Made by a program: the position numbers and the translations under genes. From Anaeromassilibacillus sp. An250 (GTDB lineage Bacteria > Bacillota > Clostridia > Oscillospirales > Acutalibacteraceae), in NCBI RefSeq assembly GCF_002159845.1, contig NZ_NFJK01000016.1, forward strand, positions 1 through 64,000: DNA of 64,000 nt. Reading direction: 5' to 3'. Positions 8,583 through 19,240 of this stretch are shown piece by piece. Positions within the stretch are counted from its first letter, which is position 1. Each line of letters starts with the position of its first letter. A model generated the notes under the pieces. The model had not been told where the DNA came from, did no database searches, and saw nothing but the letters and a program-made list of their open reading frames with translations.

Positions 8583-9045
8583 TCAAGTCATCTCATACAG
8601 CAGAACGGTATCACCTTGCACCTGTTCCAAATGGGAGCGCAGCGTTTCCAACCCACTCTGCACCACCTCGGCGGGCAAATCCCAGTCCGGGGCGATCTCG
8701 GCGGCCAGCTCCGGTAGCCCCTGCTCCTCCAGCGCCGCCAGCAGTACCTTTGCCAACTCCCCTCAAGCAGGACGCAGTCCAGGGTGTTATCTGTCTGGGG
8801 TGCAGGAAAGCGGACGTCCATGTCCAGCTCACTTTCGCACCAGTCCCAGATGGCTATGTAAATCTCACCGGAACAGTTGCCATTGGACAGTTCCTGCCGC
8901 TGGCGGCCCTGCTTTTGACCTGGAAGGCAGAGTCACAGACCAGCTCTTTGACCTTCCCGCCGTTCAGGCAGGTTCGGATGGTTTGGCCATCTATTTCGAT
9001 TCGCCATTGCTTGTTCGTGGCAGGAATGAGAAAGATTTTTTCCAT
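8583..9045 (-). pseudogene. Frameshifted immunity-island gene
   Basis: An ATG at 9045 starts MEKIFLIPATNKQWRIEIDG, whose beginning resembles a WGR-like strand pattern. The reading then moves to a second frame (YIAIWDWCESELDMDVRFP...NTLDCVLLEG) and to a third (ELAKVLLAALEEQGLPELAAE...DTVLLYEMT), ending at a stop at 8585-8583. Two frameshifts are needed for a protein of about 150 residues. Its tight spacing to both neighbours indicates a former operon member. Confidence 0.55.
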
Positions 9046-9061
9046 GGGTGCGGAAACCTCC

Positions 9062-9940
<879 letters not shown>

Positions 9941-12900
9941 TCAATCCCACCAGAAGTACCAGACGGTGGACTGCTGCAACACATCTGCTAAAGTGCCCAC
10001 GGTGGCGTCCTCCGGCCCCTGGTCGATCACATCGGGGCAGAAGCCGTATTGCTCCACGGCCACATCCATGGCCCTGTCCTCAGCAACCGGAGCCGGGAGG
10101 TCAAATTCCAGCTCGTCGTGGGACATCGCGCCAGGTACAGCGCTGTACTGCTCGAACCAGTATTTGGCGACGGCCATGAGATCCTCTGTGCCGGGGCACT
10201 CATTCCAGTTGCCGAAGGGTAGGTAGGCAAAAATCTCCCAGGGGTTCTTCACCGGGATCTTGGCTAGAATGAGGGGATAGGTCATCTCGGTATCATCGTC
10301 CCAGTAGCTGGAGAAGCGGCAGTTGACATAGCCACCCTCCATCTCGCCCAGGCGCTCCTCCTTCCAATCCATATCGTCATCCTCGGCTTCTGCCTTGCGC
10401 TGATCCGTCAGGGCATCAAGGACTGCCTTCCCGTCCTTGATGGGGGCAGAGAGCATCTTCTTACGGTACTCCACTACGGTTTTGAGGTCAAATTCATAAT
10501 AGTCTGCATCATTTTTCGGGTCGGCGTTCATCACTAGGCACTCCAGCAGAGACTCCTCCGGCTTGATCAGCACTGGTATAAAGCCCTCATGGGAGCTGTC
10601 CCGCTTGGCATAACTGTACGCCGCCATGATGGGGTCGTCGTCCTTCATAGAGGGAAAATAGGTGCACTCGCAATCCAGATACTCCATGATGGCCTGGGCC
10701 ACATCGGAGGGCTCCAGGGTGTCCTCGTCATAGTCCTGCCCCTGCCAGTTGACGAATCGTTCTTCGATCACCGTTGCCATGGCCCGGTAATATTCCTCGT
10801 CAAAGGGAAGAAACAGGTATGCCTCGTCCTGGATCTCGTCGGAGTAATTGCGCTCCTGCCCAATGATACCGATGGCGTAATTGTCGATGTCGCTGGGATA
10901 ATAGGGGCTGTCTAGCTCCCCATAGTAGTAGGAGGCAAATGCTCGGCCCATCTTGTTGAACAGGGGACCGACGAGCTGGCTGTCCAACTTATCCCGGATA
11001 AACTCCCGCAGATCCACACTGTCAGGATCGGCCTTGACCTGTTTGACCACTGCGCCATATTCTGCGAGGAATTCTTCGCCCATCAGGTCACGCTCTATGC
11101 ACCAACGCAGGTAGATCGCCATGTGGTTGTAGGCGTTGATCTCGTCCATAGGCAGATTTTTCTCCTGGATGGTCTCCAGGTGATAGGCCCCGTCGTCCAT
11201 TTCCACGACATAGTCGTCCTCGTCATCCCCGCTGCAAAGGGTGCCTCTGGTGATGGCATCCTGGCGGTCGGGCTCCACAACAAAGCAGATGCCTGACATT
11301 TTGTCCAGCAGGGTATCTGCATCATGGGCCAGTTTATACTCTAATTCGTCCCGGTAAAGGGGGATCACCTGATAGAAGTTGACCTCCTCGCCGCCCGGCA
11401 GGGCGCAGACCTCGCTGCCATCCTCCGTGCCCTGAGGGCCGGTCAAGATGGCAGCACAGAGCTTCGTGTTTTCCGCAAATGGCTGTTCATTGTCCATGGT
11501 GTGTCCAAAGCCCAGCCAGGTGTCGCTGGCAATGGGGAGACGGGCCAGGACTTTCAGCAGGCGGATTGGCCAGTACCACCGCTCGTCCTTGAGATCTTCA
11601 TGCTTCATCTTCCAATTCTTCGGCAGGGCGATGGCGAGTTCTGCCCGCTCCAAATTGTATTCCGCCAGTTCCTCCGGTACATTCATTCGGTGGGCGCCCA
11701 TGCCCATGGTGACCAGGGTGTAGTAGTCCCGCCCCGCAGAGGGAGGTACCATGCAGATGTCCACATGGATGTCGGGGGAAGCCAGCTCATGAAACACATT
11801 CTCGAACTTGCCAAAATACTGCTGGATATGCTCTTCGATGGCCTCCATCTCCTCTTCGGTGTAGACCTCGGGTTCACCGGGCTCATCCGCATCCTGGGAC
11901 TTTTCGCCGTCCGGGCCTTCCTTTCCATCGTCATCCGGGCCGCCGTCCGACGATTCCCAGGAAATTTTCAGGGTCATCTGTTCCTCCGGCAGGCTTACAC
12001 CAGGGCTACGGGTAATGGTGTGCTTGTCGTCCGCCGAGAAACCGATGGTTTCCCCGGTGTGGAGTTCCACATCGTTTTCCAGCACATAAGAAACCAGGTT
12101 GGCCAGGAAGTCCCGCAGATCACCCGGCTCGGCATCGGTGCCCAGCACCTCCATCTCGTCCTTACCGAATACATCCAAGCCATAGGTGTAGGCGTTCATC
12201 CCGCTTTTATCCCGGTACAGGCCGAACCAGATCCAGTTGAAAATGGGCAGTTCACCCTCCTTCATCATATCAGCAAAGCCCTCATAGAACCGGGGCTCGA
12301 ACACCACACCGCTGGTGTAGACGCCAGTGGCGTATTTCTGACGGCAGCAGGCAGCCACGAGTTTGGTGTAGAGTTTGCCCTTCTCCAGGACATCTTCTTC
12401 CTTGCCCAGCACCGCCACCATGATGTGGGCGCTGTGCTCTTTGGCTGCCTTGACCGCATCCGGCCACATATAGTTGTTCTCGGCATTCGTCTCTGCCTCG
12501 CTGCCCGGAATGGGATAGGGCATCAGACTGACAGCGGCGATCATATCTCCTACATCGAATACCACCGCATGGTCGCTCTTATTCTCATCTTCCTCCACAG
12601 TGATGTCCCACTTTTCCTTCATATCCCGGATAAACTGCTGCTTGTCCCATTTCCCTTTGGAGAGAAGGACAAAGCCGCTAAAGACGCCCTTGTGGTCGGA
12701 CTCGGCTTCTTCATCCGTTGCATCCTCATTGTCGTCGGGATCATCGTCCGCATCCAGATCATAGGCGGACTCGTTTACCAGGCCACAGATGAACTCCTCA
12801 AAGCTGTCCGCCAGAGGGGTGATCTTGTAGTCCTGTTCTTGATCCACATGAACAACGGCGGGCTCCCCCTGGGGACCGCAGGCCCGGTAGTCCAGGAAGA

Positions 12901-15283
12901 TCATGTCATGTCCGGCGCTGGGACAGTCGCAGACGGCCACGCCGATGGCCGGATACCCCCACTCGTCGATCATGAATTGGCTGCCCAGGCCGCCGCACAG
13001 AGAGCAGGCTTTCTCCCGCCCGATGCCGAAGATGCCGGTGATGGCCACATGGTCCTCCGCCCAGCTGGTGGGTTCGTCCGTGGGATAACAGGTGTTCACC
13101 GGCATTCCGCCGTTGTGCTGCTTCATCAGCCAGATGTAGGAGGCGGGCAGCTTATAGCCCAATTCTTCCTCCACACTGGCAATCAACTCGTCTGAAGGCG
13201 GATCGCTGACATATTCCTTCAAGGCGTATTCGTCATCGTCCCAGAAATTTGTAAAATCGAAGCCTTCAAAGGGAATATCGCCGCATACAAATTTGGCTTC
13301 CTTTTGGCGCTTGGCCCTGTGCTGCCGTTTTTGGATCTCTTCCAGACATTCTCGGATTACCGCCTGGGCATCCTCATCCTCTGGGTCCAGTTCCGCCCAC
13401 CGTTGAGCGTAGGGGATGGCCTTTTCTTCCTGTGCATAGAGATATTGATAGCCGTAGGCCATCCGCATGTTCCACTCCGCCTTGTTTTGACCCTCCTCCT
13501 GGACGGATTCCAGCACCGTAATGGCCCGCAGGAGGGCCTTGTCCCCCTTGTAGTGGGGAGTGCCCTCCTGATGGTCACCCAGGATGGCGTAGTTTTCCAG
13601 CGCCCGCGCTAGGGCGTAGGCGGTTCGGTAGTTCTGCCAATCTTCCGGAATGGCGTTTAATGCCTGAATACAGCGAGTGTACTCGTCCTCATTGTTCCAC
13701 TGCTCCAGCTGCTGGAAGAATGCCTCCGCGTTCTGAGAAGTATAGGGAATGTAGTCCATCCCCGTCAGCGTTTCCTCCTGCTCTTCGCAATCTGGCTCGT
13801 CCTCGGAAGGGCTTTTTAGGCCCACCGTGCCAGCCTCCCGGCGGAAGGTGTGGAAGCTGGCCCAGGGGATATCGCTGCCCTCAAAGAATTCCTTCGCGGC
13901 CTTCAAAGCGGTGCGCAGATCCCAGGCGATGAAGTCCACATAGCCGCAGTAGAGGCCAGTGGCCCCGCCGGTGAGGGTCAGCACTTCCGGACCATCCCCG
14001 GCAGTGAGTGCTTCCTCTAGCTTCTCCCGGAAGTCGAAGATCTTTTGGCTGCCTTCCTCCTCCCGTAGGGTGTCCAGCGGGTAGCAGAAGAAGCCCGCCA
14101 CCGCGCCGTCCGCGTGGAGGTTGTCCATAAAGTCGTCGTCTGCGCCCAGATAGCCGTTGATCAGAGGGACACAGCAGGTGGAACCCACTATCACATCCAG
14201 CCGCCAGTCAGCATCTGGGTCTTCATTGGGATTCATTTGATAGCCCAGGTAACTCTCCAGATAGCCCTCCGGGTCGGCGGAGAGATCCAAGCCCTTTTCC
14301 TTCAGCTTGGCGGGCAGCTGGAACATGGGGATGGGCGGCTCCTCTTTGGGCGCCTCCAGCACATCAAAGCTGTCTATATATCTCATGTGGGGGATCTCGC
14401 CCAGCACCTGATCGGTGAGGGTGGTGAGCATCCACCAGACCCTGCCTTCCTCCTCCTGGAGCATGGGCAGCAGCTTTTCGCAGTAGGCAGAGAGGGCAAA
14501 ATTGTTTTCCCCCTGATTCTCCAGCCAGACCTGTACATCCGCCCCGGAGATGTCCCAGCCGTCGTCAGTGCGTAGGCCGATGCTCCCCAGGCGCTGGCGG
14601 CCCACCAAGATGTTCCAGTGCTCCAGCGCCTCCTTTGGGGCGTGCTTCTGGAAATAGACCAGCTCAAACAGCTTGACCTTGTCCCCCTCCGGGGTGAGGA
14701 TCAACTCATACTTCTCACCGTTAAAACCCATCTCGAAGCAGATCTCGTCAAAGACCAGGTTAAGGGATTTCTTCATCTGGTCCACCAGCCCCTGGCCCCG
14801 CGTGTGGTCCTTGTCCTCGTCCATCATTTGGCGGAACTCCGCCTCCTGTTCGGCAAAGGTCTCCCACCACAGTTCTGTCCGCTCCCGGAAGCATTCACTA
14901 AACTGAGGAAGAGAAATGCGGTTTTTGCACCATTCGATGAACTCCTTGGTGTCTTCATCGCCAGGACGGGCTTCCAGGGCCTTTTCAAAGTATCGCAGGG
15001 CCCGGCCCTCCTGATCCAAATAGAAGTACGAATAACCCATGCGGAAGTTCCAGAGATGGTCGCCTTCAAAATATTCCCCGTGGGGTTTCAGCAGGGCAAT
15101 GGCTTTTTTGAGCAGTTCCCGGCCCCCCGGCTCATAAGGGTTCGCCAGATTGTTGTAGGCTCGGGCCAGCTCGCTGTCCATTTCCGGGGTGCGTTCCTGG
15201 GCGGGAACGGCCTCCAATGCGTCGATAATCTTCTGAAATTCGTCGTTTTCATGCCATTTCTGGCACTGCTGCAAAATGTCCAT
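9941..15283 (-). CDS. Giant multi-domain polyimmunity protein (TPR-TPR-SUKH-DUF4261-SUFU-DUF4253)
   Basis: 1780 residues, uninterrupted and without signal peptide. Domains, approximate positions: TPR-like helices 1-120; an unassigned region 130-480; a second TPR-like block 515-655; SUKH (SMI1/KNR4) 690-840 with ELGYKLPASYIWLMKQHNGG; an acidic linker; DUF4261 865-1105; an acidic linker; SUFU (suppressor-of-fused-like) 1140-1335 with VHVDICMVPPSAGRDYYTLVT; an unassigned immunity-like region 1340-1515; DUF4253 about 1600-1780, ending FCPDVIDQ...STVWYFWWD. SUKH and SUFU are established immunity superfamilies, and proteins chaining several are called polyimmunity proteins in the toxin literature. 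It starts after a GAGGAGG site. It probably binds several different toxin domains in the cytoplasm. Confidence 0.82.
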   Translation of the reverse strand: MDILQQCQKWHENDEFQKIIDALEAVPAQERTPEMDSELARAYNNLANPYEPGGRELLKKAIALLKPHGEYFEGDHLWNFRMGYSYFYLDQEGRALRYFEKALEARPGDEDTKEFIEWCKNRISLPQFSECFRERTELWWETFAEQEAEFRQMMDEDKDHTRGQGLVDQMKKSLNLVFDEICFEMGFNGEKYELILTPEGDKVKLFELVYFQKHAPKEALEHWNILVGRQRLGSIGLRTDDGWDISGADVQVWLENQGENNFALSAYCEKLLPMLQEEEGRVWWMLTTLTDQVLGEIPHMRYIDSFDVLEAPKEEPPIPMFQLPAKLKEKGLDLSADPEGYLESYLGYQMNPNEDPDADWRLDVIVGSTCCVPLINGYLGADDDFMDNLHADGAVAGFFCYPLDTLREEEGSQKIFDFREKLEEALTAGDGPEVLTLTGGATGLYCGYVDFIAWDLRTALKAAKEFFEGSDIPWASFHTFRREAGTVGLKSPSEDEPDCEEQEETLTGMDYIPYTSQNAEAFFQQLEQWNNEDEYTRCIQALNAIPEDWQNYRTAYALARALENYAILGDHQEGTPHYKGDKALLRAITVLESVQEEGQNKAEWNMRMAYGYQYLYAQEEKAIPYAQRWAELDPEDEDAQAVIRECLEEIQKRQHRAKRQKEAKFVCGDIPFEGFDFTNFWDDDEYALKEYVSDPPSDELIASVEEELGYKLPASYIWLMKQHNGGMPVNTCYPTDEPTSWAEDHVAITGIFGIGREKACSLCGGLGSQFMIDEWGYPAIGVAVCDCPSAGHDMIFLDYRACGPQGEPAVVHVDQEQDYKITPLADSFEEFICGLVNESAYDLDADDDPDDNEDATDEEAESDHKGVFSGFVLLSKGKWDKQQFIRDMKEKWDITVEEDENKSDHAVVFDVGDMIAAVSLMPYPIPGSEAETNAENNYMWPDAVKAAKEHSAHIMVAVLGKEEDVLEKGKLYTKLVAACCRQKYATGVYTSGVVFEPRFYEGFADMMKEGELPIFNWIWFGLYRDKSGMNAYTYGLDVFGKDEMEVLGTDAEPGDLRDFLANLVSYVLENDVELHTGETIGFSADDKHTITRSPGVSLPEEQMTLKISWESSDGGPDDDGKEGPDGEKSQDADEPGEPEVYTEEEMEAIEEHIQQYFGKFENVFHELASPDIHVDICMVPPSAGRDYYTLVTMGMGAHRMNVPEELAEYNLERAELAIALPKNWKMKHEDLKDERWYWPIRLLKVLARLPIASDTWLGFGHTMDNEQPFAENTKLCAAILTGPQGTEDGSEVCALPGGEEVNFYQVIPLYRDELEYKLAHDADTLLDKMSGICFVVEPDRQDAITRGTLCSGDDEDDYVVEMDDGAYHLETIQEKNLPMDEINAYNHMAIYLRWCIERDLMGEEFLAEYGAVVKQVKADPDSVDLREFIRDKLDSQLVGPLFNKMGRAFASYYYGELDSPYYPSDIDNYAIGIIGQERNYSDEIQDEAYLFLPFDEEYYRAMATVIEERFVNWQGQDYDEDTLEPSDVAQAIMEYLDCECTYFPSMKDDDPIMAAYSYAKRDSSHEGFIPVLIKPEESLLECLVMNADPKNDADYYEFDLKTVVEYRKKMLSAPIKDGKAVLDALTDQRKAEAEDDDMDWKEERLGEMEGGYVNCRFSSYWDDDTEMTYPLILAKIPVKNPWEIFAYLPFGNWNECPGTEDLMAVAKYWFEQYSAVPGAMSHDELEFDLPAPVAEDRAMDVAVEQYGFCPDVIDQGPEDATVGTLADVLQQSTVWYFWWD

Positions 15284-15394
15284 ATCAGGTTCCTCCTCAT
15301 CCTGTTGTGGTTTCCAGTCTTTGATCTGCTGGAATACGCCATCCTCATCCCGCGCAAAGCCGCAGGGGGCGGGGATAGGGTTCGTCCTTTCCCG

Positions 15395-15711
15395 TCAGTG
15401 TTGTTTCTGGTTCCATTCTTCTTCCGTCACCTGTTTATTCTGGATATAGAAGTGCTTGGCATCCCATCCGAAATAGCCGTCATCGTTGGAAACAAAGGTA
15501 ACAGGGTCAGCCTTTTTCAAGACTTTGATCTTGCCGACAAAGTTCTCATAGTACACGGCTTTGCTGTCCTTGGCATATCCGTAAGGAACACCCACCCGGA
15601 CGGAGCGCCGTGTACCATCAAATCCACCGTGGACTCAAAAGGATATTTCGCGGGAAAGCGGAACACCGTGCCGCTCCAAAGTGCTGCTTCCTGATATTCC
15701 GTCAAGTGCAT
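15395..15711 (-). pseudogene. Frameshifted DKNYY-family immunity gene
   Basis: The ATG at 15711 begins MHLTEYQEAALWSGTVFRF and runs into a wrong frame near 15600. The coding signal continues one frame away with VRVGVPYGYAKDSKAVYYEN, then GYFGWDAKHFYIQNKQ. The repeated D-x-K-x-(V/F)-Y-Y/F pattern is that of DKNYY-repeat proteins found in immunity loci. A single-base lesion at about 15600 would restore about 105 residues. Confidence 0.6.
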
Positions 15712-15713
15712 TT

Positions 15714-15920
15714 TTACCCCTCGATCACGAGATTTGGGACAGCATTTTCTTCATGTCCGCCAATCTCCACCTCATAGACATGAAACACTTTTTCCGTGCC
15801 ATAATGGGGATCGATTACCGTTGCTGTTCCCCGACAGTCGAACCAGCGGTACTTGAAAATGTTCACGCCAAACAACTCACACTGCCCATCTAAACCGGAT
15901 GCTTCAAATTTCGATGTCAT
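15714..15920 (-). CDS. Small hypothetical protein, immunity island
   Basis: 68 residues (MTSKFEASGLDGQCELFGVN...), no signal peptide. The core FKYRWFDCRGTATVIDPHYG followed by FHVYEVEIGG suggests a compact beta fold; similar short proteins occur in toxin-immunity gene arrays, but I cannot name the family. The start at 15920 follows a GAGGG site. It sits between an NTF2-fold gene, with a 10-bp gap, and the DKNYY pseudogene. Confidence 0.55.
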   Translation of the reverse strand: MTSKFEASGLDGQCELFGVNIFKYRWFDCRGTATVIDPHYGTEKVFHVYEVEIGGHEENAVPNLVIEG

Positions 15921-15930
15921 TTTGTATCCC

Positions 15931-16890
15931 TCACAATTCCACACGCTGCCAGCCGTCCAGCCGCTCCTGCACCGCGTCGATTTTCCAGCCCTCGCCCACC
16001 CGTTTCATGAGGAAGCGGCGGTCAAAGCCAGTGTATTTCTCTCTGGTGTAGATGTAGAGCTTGTTCCGGGTGAGCTGCTTCGCGTCCAGAAACTGCTCGT
16101 CCTTGTAGGTGCCTTGGACGCTGTACGATAGGCCCAGGGGCCGGTAGCCCGGGCGGGGCTTTTCGCTCACATACTTCTCCCAGATCGCCAGTAAGCGGGA
16201 CACAGCCTCGGCATCCCCAAACTCGGCCTGCTCCATATACCGCTCCCACGCAGTCATTTCTGCAAAGAAAGCGGACAGCACCCTGCGGCATTCCTCCGCC
16301 GCCTGCTCATCCAGTTGGACGGGCTTTTTGGCCTTCTCCCGCTGGAGCTGGGAGAAGTGTTCCATCTGCTCCTTGGTGAACTGCACATGGGCCACCGGCT
16401 CGATCCGGCTGTTGTCGGCGATGGCCAGCAGGCCCTCGTATGTAACGGCGGTATGGTCGATTTGGATGTGGGAGAGCTTGGGGATAGAGGCTGCCTGGAG
16501 CAGTCCGGCATCGTCCAGCCCGGTGCGGTTGAGGGTCAGAAGGTCCAGCTTGCAGTTTTGGAGCGCGGCCAGGCCGTCGCCGTGGATGGCGGCATTGCCG
16601 TCCAACAGCAGATAGCGCAGCTTAGGCATGGCGGAAAAGGCGGGGAAGCAGGCGTCGGTGAGCGCCCCGTCCTCCACGCCGAAGTTGACCATGCTTTTAT
16701 GTCTGGCAAAGGGAGCGAGCAGAGTATCCGTTACCGGGCGACCCTTCACATGGAAACCCACCAGGACGTAGCTGGCTAGCCGCTCCATAAGGTCCATAGT
16801 CAGCTCCGGGATCTCAAACCGTTTCTCTCCATCCAGTGTCAGGACACCGTTTTTCCAGTCCGCTGTCCGCGCTCGTTTCGGCCATTCCAT
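15931..16890 (-). CDS. LRR-like protein with C-terminal NTF2-fold immunity domain
   Basis: 319 residues. Residues about 60-165 contain irregular leucine-rich repeats (MPKLRYLLLDGNAAIHGDGL, KLDLLTLNRTGLDDAGLL). The C-terminal part, about 205-319, has the NTF2-fold immunity pattern: helix with VLSAFFAEMTAWERYM, then alternating strands ending KYTGFDRRFLMKRVGEGWKI. NTF2-fold immunity proteins protect against polymorphic toxins. It overlaps no neighbour and follows the DUF4241 gene by 11 bp, consistent with one operon. Confidence 0.68.
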   Translation of the reverse strand: MEWPKRARTADWKNGVLTLDGEKRFEIPELTMDLMERLASYVLVGFHVKGRPVTDTLLAPFARHKSMVNFGVEDGALTDACFPAFSAMPKLRYLLLDGNAAIHGDGLAALQNCKLDLLTLNRTGLDDAGLLQAASIPKLSHIQIDHTAVTYEGLLAIADNSRIEPVAHVQFTKEQMEHFSQLQREKAKKPVQLDEQAAEECRRVLSAFFAEMTAWERYMEQAEFGDAEAVSRLLAIWEKYVSEKPRPGYRPLGLSYSVQGTYKDEQFLDAKQLTRNKLYIYTREKYTGFDRRFLMKRVGEGWKIDAVQERLDGWQRVEL

Positions 16891-16901
16891 CGCTTACCTC
16901 C

Positions 16902-17633
16902 TTACGCCTGCTCCTTGTAGCTGGCCTCAATGTCGATGAAGCGCACATACACGGCGCAGACTTCGCCCCTTGCGTCATAGCCGAAGTAGACGGGATAGTA
17001 TCCGTCCCCCCAGCCGGAGGCAAAGATAGGCAGATCGCAGTCCGTGTCCGGCACCGTCCAGTTGAGCCAGTCGCCGTAACTCCCCTGATACTTGGGGTGG
17101 GCTTTCGCGTTTTCCTCCAGCAGGTCACAGAACAGGTCATTATAGGGGTCGATGTCCGGGTCCTCCTCCAGCCGTTTGGCCCAGTATGTCTTGAAGGCCG
17201 CCTGGGTCTGGATGTCTGCGACACACCCCATCCCGGCATCCACACCGAAGCCAAAGTAGTCGTCCTCGCCCAGTTCCTCGTCCAGATCCTCTTTGCCCAT
17301 CATGCCCAGCTCATAGCGGACGGGCTTCTCCTGACTGACCTCCACCTTGACGCAGGCGTAGCGGTCGCCGTATTTCTTGCTGGGTACTACGCAGATCTTC
17401 ACGGGATAAGTTCCAGCGGGGATCGTCTGCATAAACGGCGGCGTGTCCTCCAGCTCCACCAGCGGATCGCAGGCGAAGATGGTTCCGGTGGGGAAATGGA
17501 CGGTACCGATGTTCAGCACATCCACTCCCATATTTCCGATTACCTTTTCTGTAAAATACGCGTTCAAATCGGTTTTGCAGGCCAGCTTGTCTTTAACCGA
17601 TTCATATTTGTTCATCCATTCTGTTGTAGGCAT
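16902..17633 (-). CDS. DUF4241-domain protein
   Basis: 243 residues. DUF4241 features are visible in order: GTVHFPTGTIFACDPLVEL, IPAGTYPVKICVVP, YACVKVEVS, then FGVDAGMGCVADIQTQAAF and a C-terminal GWGDGYYPVYFGYDA. The glycine/aspartate-rich DxGxGxxxD segment is typical. DUF4241 proteins are frequent in bacterial immunity arrays, but their biochemical role is not established. It sits in the island with short gaps on either side. Confidence 0.75.
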   Translation of the reverse strand: MPTTEWMNKYESVKDKLACKTDLNAYFTEKVIGNMGVDVLNIGTVHFPTGTIFACDPLVELEDTPPFMQTIPAGTYPVKICVVPSKKYGDRYACVKVEVSQEKPVRYELGMMGKEDLDEELGEDDYFGFGVDAGMGCVADIQTQAAFKTYWAKRLEEDPDIDPYNDLFCDLLEENAKAHPKYQGSYGDWLNWTVPDTDCDLPIFASGWGDGYYPVYFGYDARGEVCAVYVRFIDIEASYKEQA

Positions 17634-17645
17634 GATGGCTTCCTC

Positions 17646-17858
17646 CTATTGAATCTGTTTCTTGATGTACTCGCTCTTTGAGCCGTCCCAGTAGCAGTTC
17701 ACACACCGGCCATTCTGGAAATGATGGGGACAATTCGGATAGTCATAGAGAATATGGGCACATTCCGGGCATAGCCCCATTATCTGTGAGGAGTCCTTGA
17801 AAAACAGGCTGCCGCACTCATCGCAAACGACCAGTTCTTTTTCTGCCATGGGTCTCAC
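17646..17858 (-). CDS. Small zinc-ribbon-like protein
   Basis: 70 residues with paired cysteines: CDEC at 12-15, CPEC at about 30-33, then a histidine-rich CPHHFQNGRCVNC, consistent with two small zinc-binding knuckles. The GTG start at 17858 overlaps the stop of the DUF5713 gene (GTGA), implying coupled translation; the internal ATG at 17849 is an alternative with a poor ribosome site. No family was assigned. Confidence 0.6.
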   Translation of the reverse strand: MRPMAEKELVVCDECGSLFFKDSSQIMGLCPECAHILYDYPNCPHHFQNGRCVNCYWDGSKSEYIKKQIQ

Positions 17859-18181
17859 CAGTCCCGTTCCCGGATGGCCTCTTCGGTATCAATGGGGATA
17901 TCGAACCACTCCAGAATGTAGGCCACATCTGCCGCAATACACTCCCGCGCCACCGTTTCAATCTCGCTGTCGTTCTCGTCAAACTCCTCCTGGAGGTCAT
18001 TGATGCCGCAGACCGCCTCATCCAGCGTTTCCTGCACCACTTCGGTGCCAGCCGCGCCGCGCTCCAGAAGGTCGATGACCTTCTGGAGCGTATCCTTTAC
18101 CTTGTCCACCAGGAAATCGGGATAGTATTCGTCCTGGTACATCTCATCCAACAGTTTATAATTCGGGTCAAATGTTTTCAT
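17855..18181 (-). CDS. DUF5713-family protein
   Basis: 108 residues, all-helical. The family pattern is clear: LLDEMYQDEYYPDFLVDKVK near the start, INDLQEEFDENDSEIETVAREC in the middle and a C-terminal DTEEAIRERDW. Members are short cytoplasmic proteins often found near immunity genes; function unknown. It overlaps the preceding gene's stop by 14 nt and the following GTG start by 4 nt, so it is part of the same transcript. Confidence 0.72.
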   Translation of the reverse strand: MKTFDPNYKLLDEMYQDEYYPDFLVDKVKDTLQKVIDLLERGAAGTEVVQETLDEAVCGINDLQEEFDENDSEIETVARECIAADVAYILEWFDIPIDTEEAIRERDW

Positions 18182-18714
18182 TTTGATTGTTCCTTTCTTC
18201 GTGATCGGCTGTGATGCTCAATTCGACTGCATCATCGCTGTAAATCAAATTAAGTCCATGAGGGACTTTTCTATCGAAATGCAACTCAATGTCATGGTAT
18301 TTGAGGAGCAAAGGTTTTCCACCGCTTTTCATCGTGGAAACAGCATCGGGCTTGCCAAAGTTTTCCACGACCTCGTCCTGTGCCATTCCAAATTTCAGCG
18401 GGGAAATATCCTGGGAATTTTGCAATATTTGATTGCGCCAATTATAAAAGTCCGCTTTCATGCCTTTGTTTTTGCTGAGCCTGGACTTGGACACCCAACC
18501 GGAATCCCGGTTCAGGCACCGAAAGCAAAAGCGGAAATCAAAATCCATGCGCGGAAACCGCGCCAGCAGGATCGGCTCCAGCGCCGCTTTCGTTTTCTCT
18601 GCCGACAATTCTGGATGGAGGGCAGCCTCATGAATGCTGGCAGGGAGCATTTTGTGATAAATCTCGCTGATAAGTCCAGGCCGGCGTATCGCCTACCACG
18701 CGCAGTACCTTCAT
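18168..18714 (-). pseudogene. Frameshifted immunity-island gene
   Basis: An ATG at 18714 with a GAGGAA site opens MKVLRVVGDTPAW. The signal then shifts frame to LISEIYHKMLPASIHEAALH and runs to a stop at 18168, passing through LKFGMAQDEVVENFGKPDAV and LLLKYHDIELHFDRK. The latter resembles SmpA/OmlA-like small-domain immunity proteins that predict KFGM-x-x-x-E-V-x-x-x-x-G-x-P-D. One frameshift near 18675 would restore about 180 residues; alternatively a shorter protein starts at the internal ATG at 18650. Confidence 0.5.
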
Positions 18715-18727
18715 GCCGCGTTCTTCC

Positions 18728-19240
18728 TCATGCCAGCTCCGCATCTAAAATCTGGACTTGTTTCCCTTTCTCATCCACATAGAAAAGGGCAATGTAGTCG
18801 ATGCCGTCCCGCTTGATCTGCTCCCAGGGCATCCGCCCACCGCGAATCAGCTCTACAGTATCGTTCTCGTCTACCTCAAAGTCCTCTTTCTCGTCGTCAT
18901 AGTCGATGCTGTAGCCCAGCTCCAGAACCAGCTTGGAGGCGGGGATCTCATACCGCTGGAGAGGGCGGTGTTCCAGCTCGGCCGGATCATGTTCATCACA
19001 GAACAGATTGTTATAGCCGTGCCGCCCAGCGTCGAAGATGACGAATTCCTCGCCGTTCTCCGGGTCAAGGGCTGCCACCAATCCAGGCGCTCCATCCCCA
19101 TCCACAATATAGGGATTTGGCTCACCTTTTACCGTGAGCAAATTTCCGTAGTAACAAACCTCCAGCACTTCAGGGGCAACCTCTGGCTTATGGATCAGGT
19201 AATATCGGCCGTTTACGCCGTCACGCTTTGGTAGACCCAT
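18728..19240 (-). CDS. Hypothetical protein, immunity island
   Basis: 170 residues, strongly acidic, no membrane segment. The segment YIVDGDGAPGLVAALDPENG and the later GRHGYNNLFCDEHDPAELEH could be strands of a mixed alpha/beta fold; no family was recognised. The ATG follows GAAAGAGGTG. It is the first clearly intact gene at the promoter-proximal end of the minus-strand island. Confidence 0.6.
   Translation of the reverse strand: MGLPKRDGVNGRYYLIHKPEVAPEVLEVCYYGNLLTVKGEPNPYIVDGDGAPGLVAALDPENGEEFVIFDAGRHGYNNLFCDEHDPAELEHRPLQRYEIPASKLVLELGYSIDYDDEKEDFEVDENDTVELIRGGRMPWEQIKRDGIDYIALFYVDEKGKQVQILDAELA

Noticed and set aside
11501-13195. 564-codon plus-strand open frame opposite the polyimmunity gene
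   Set aside because: Shadow of the 1780-residue gene; composition rich in His/Gln/Leu as expected for reverse reading of acidic coding sequence.
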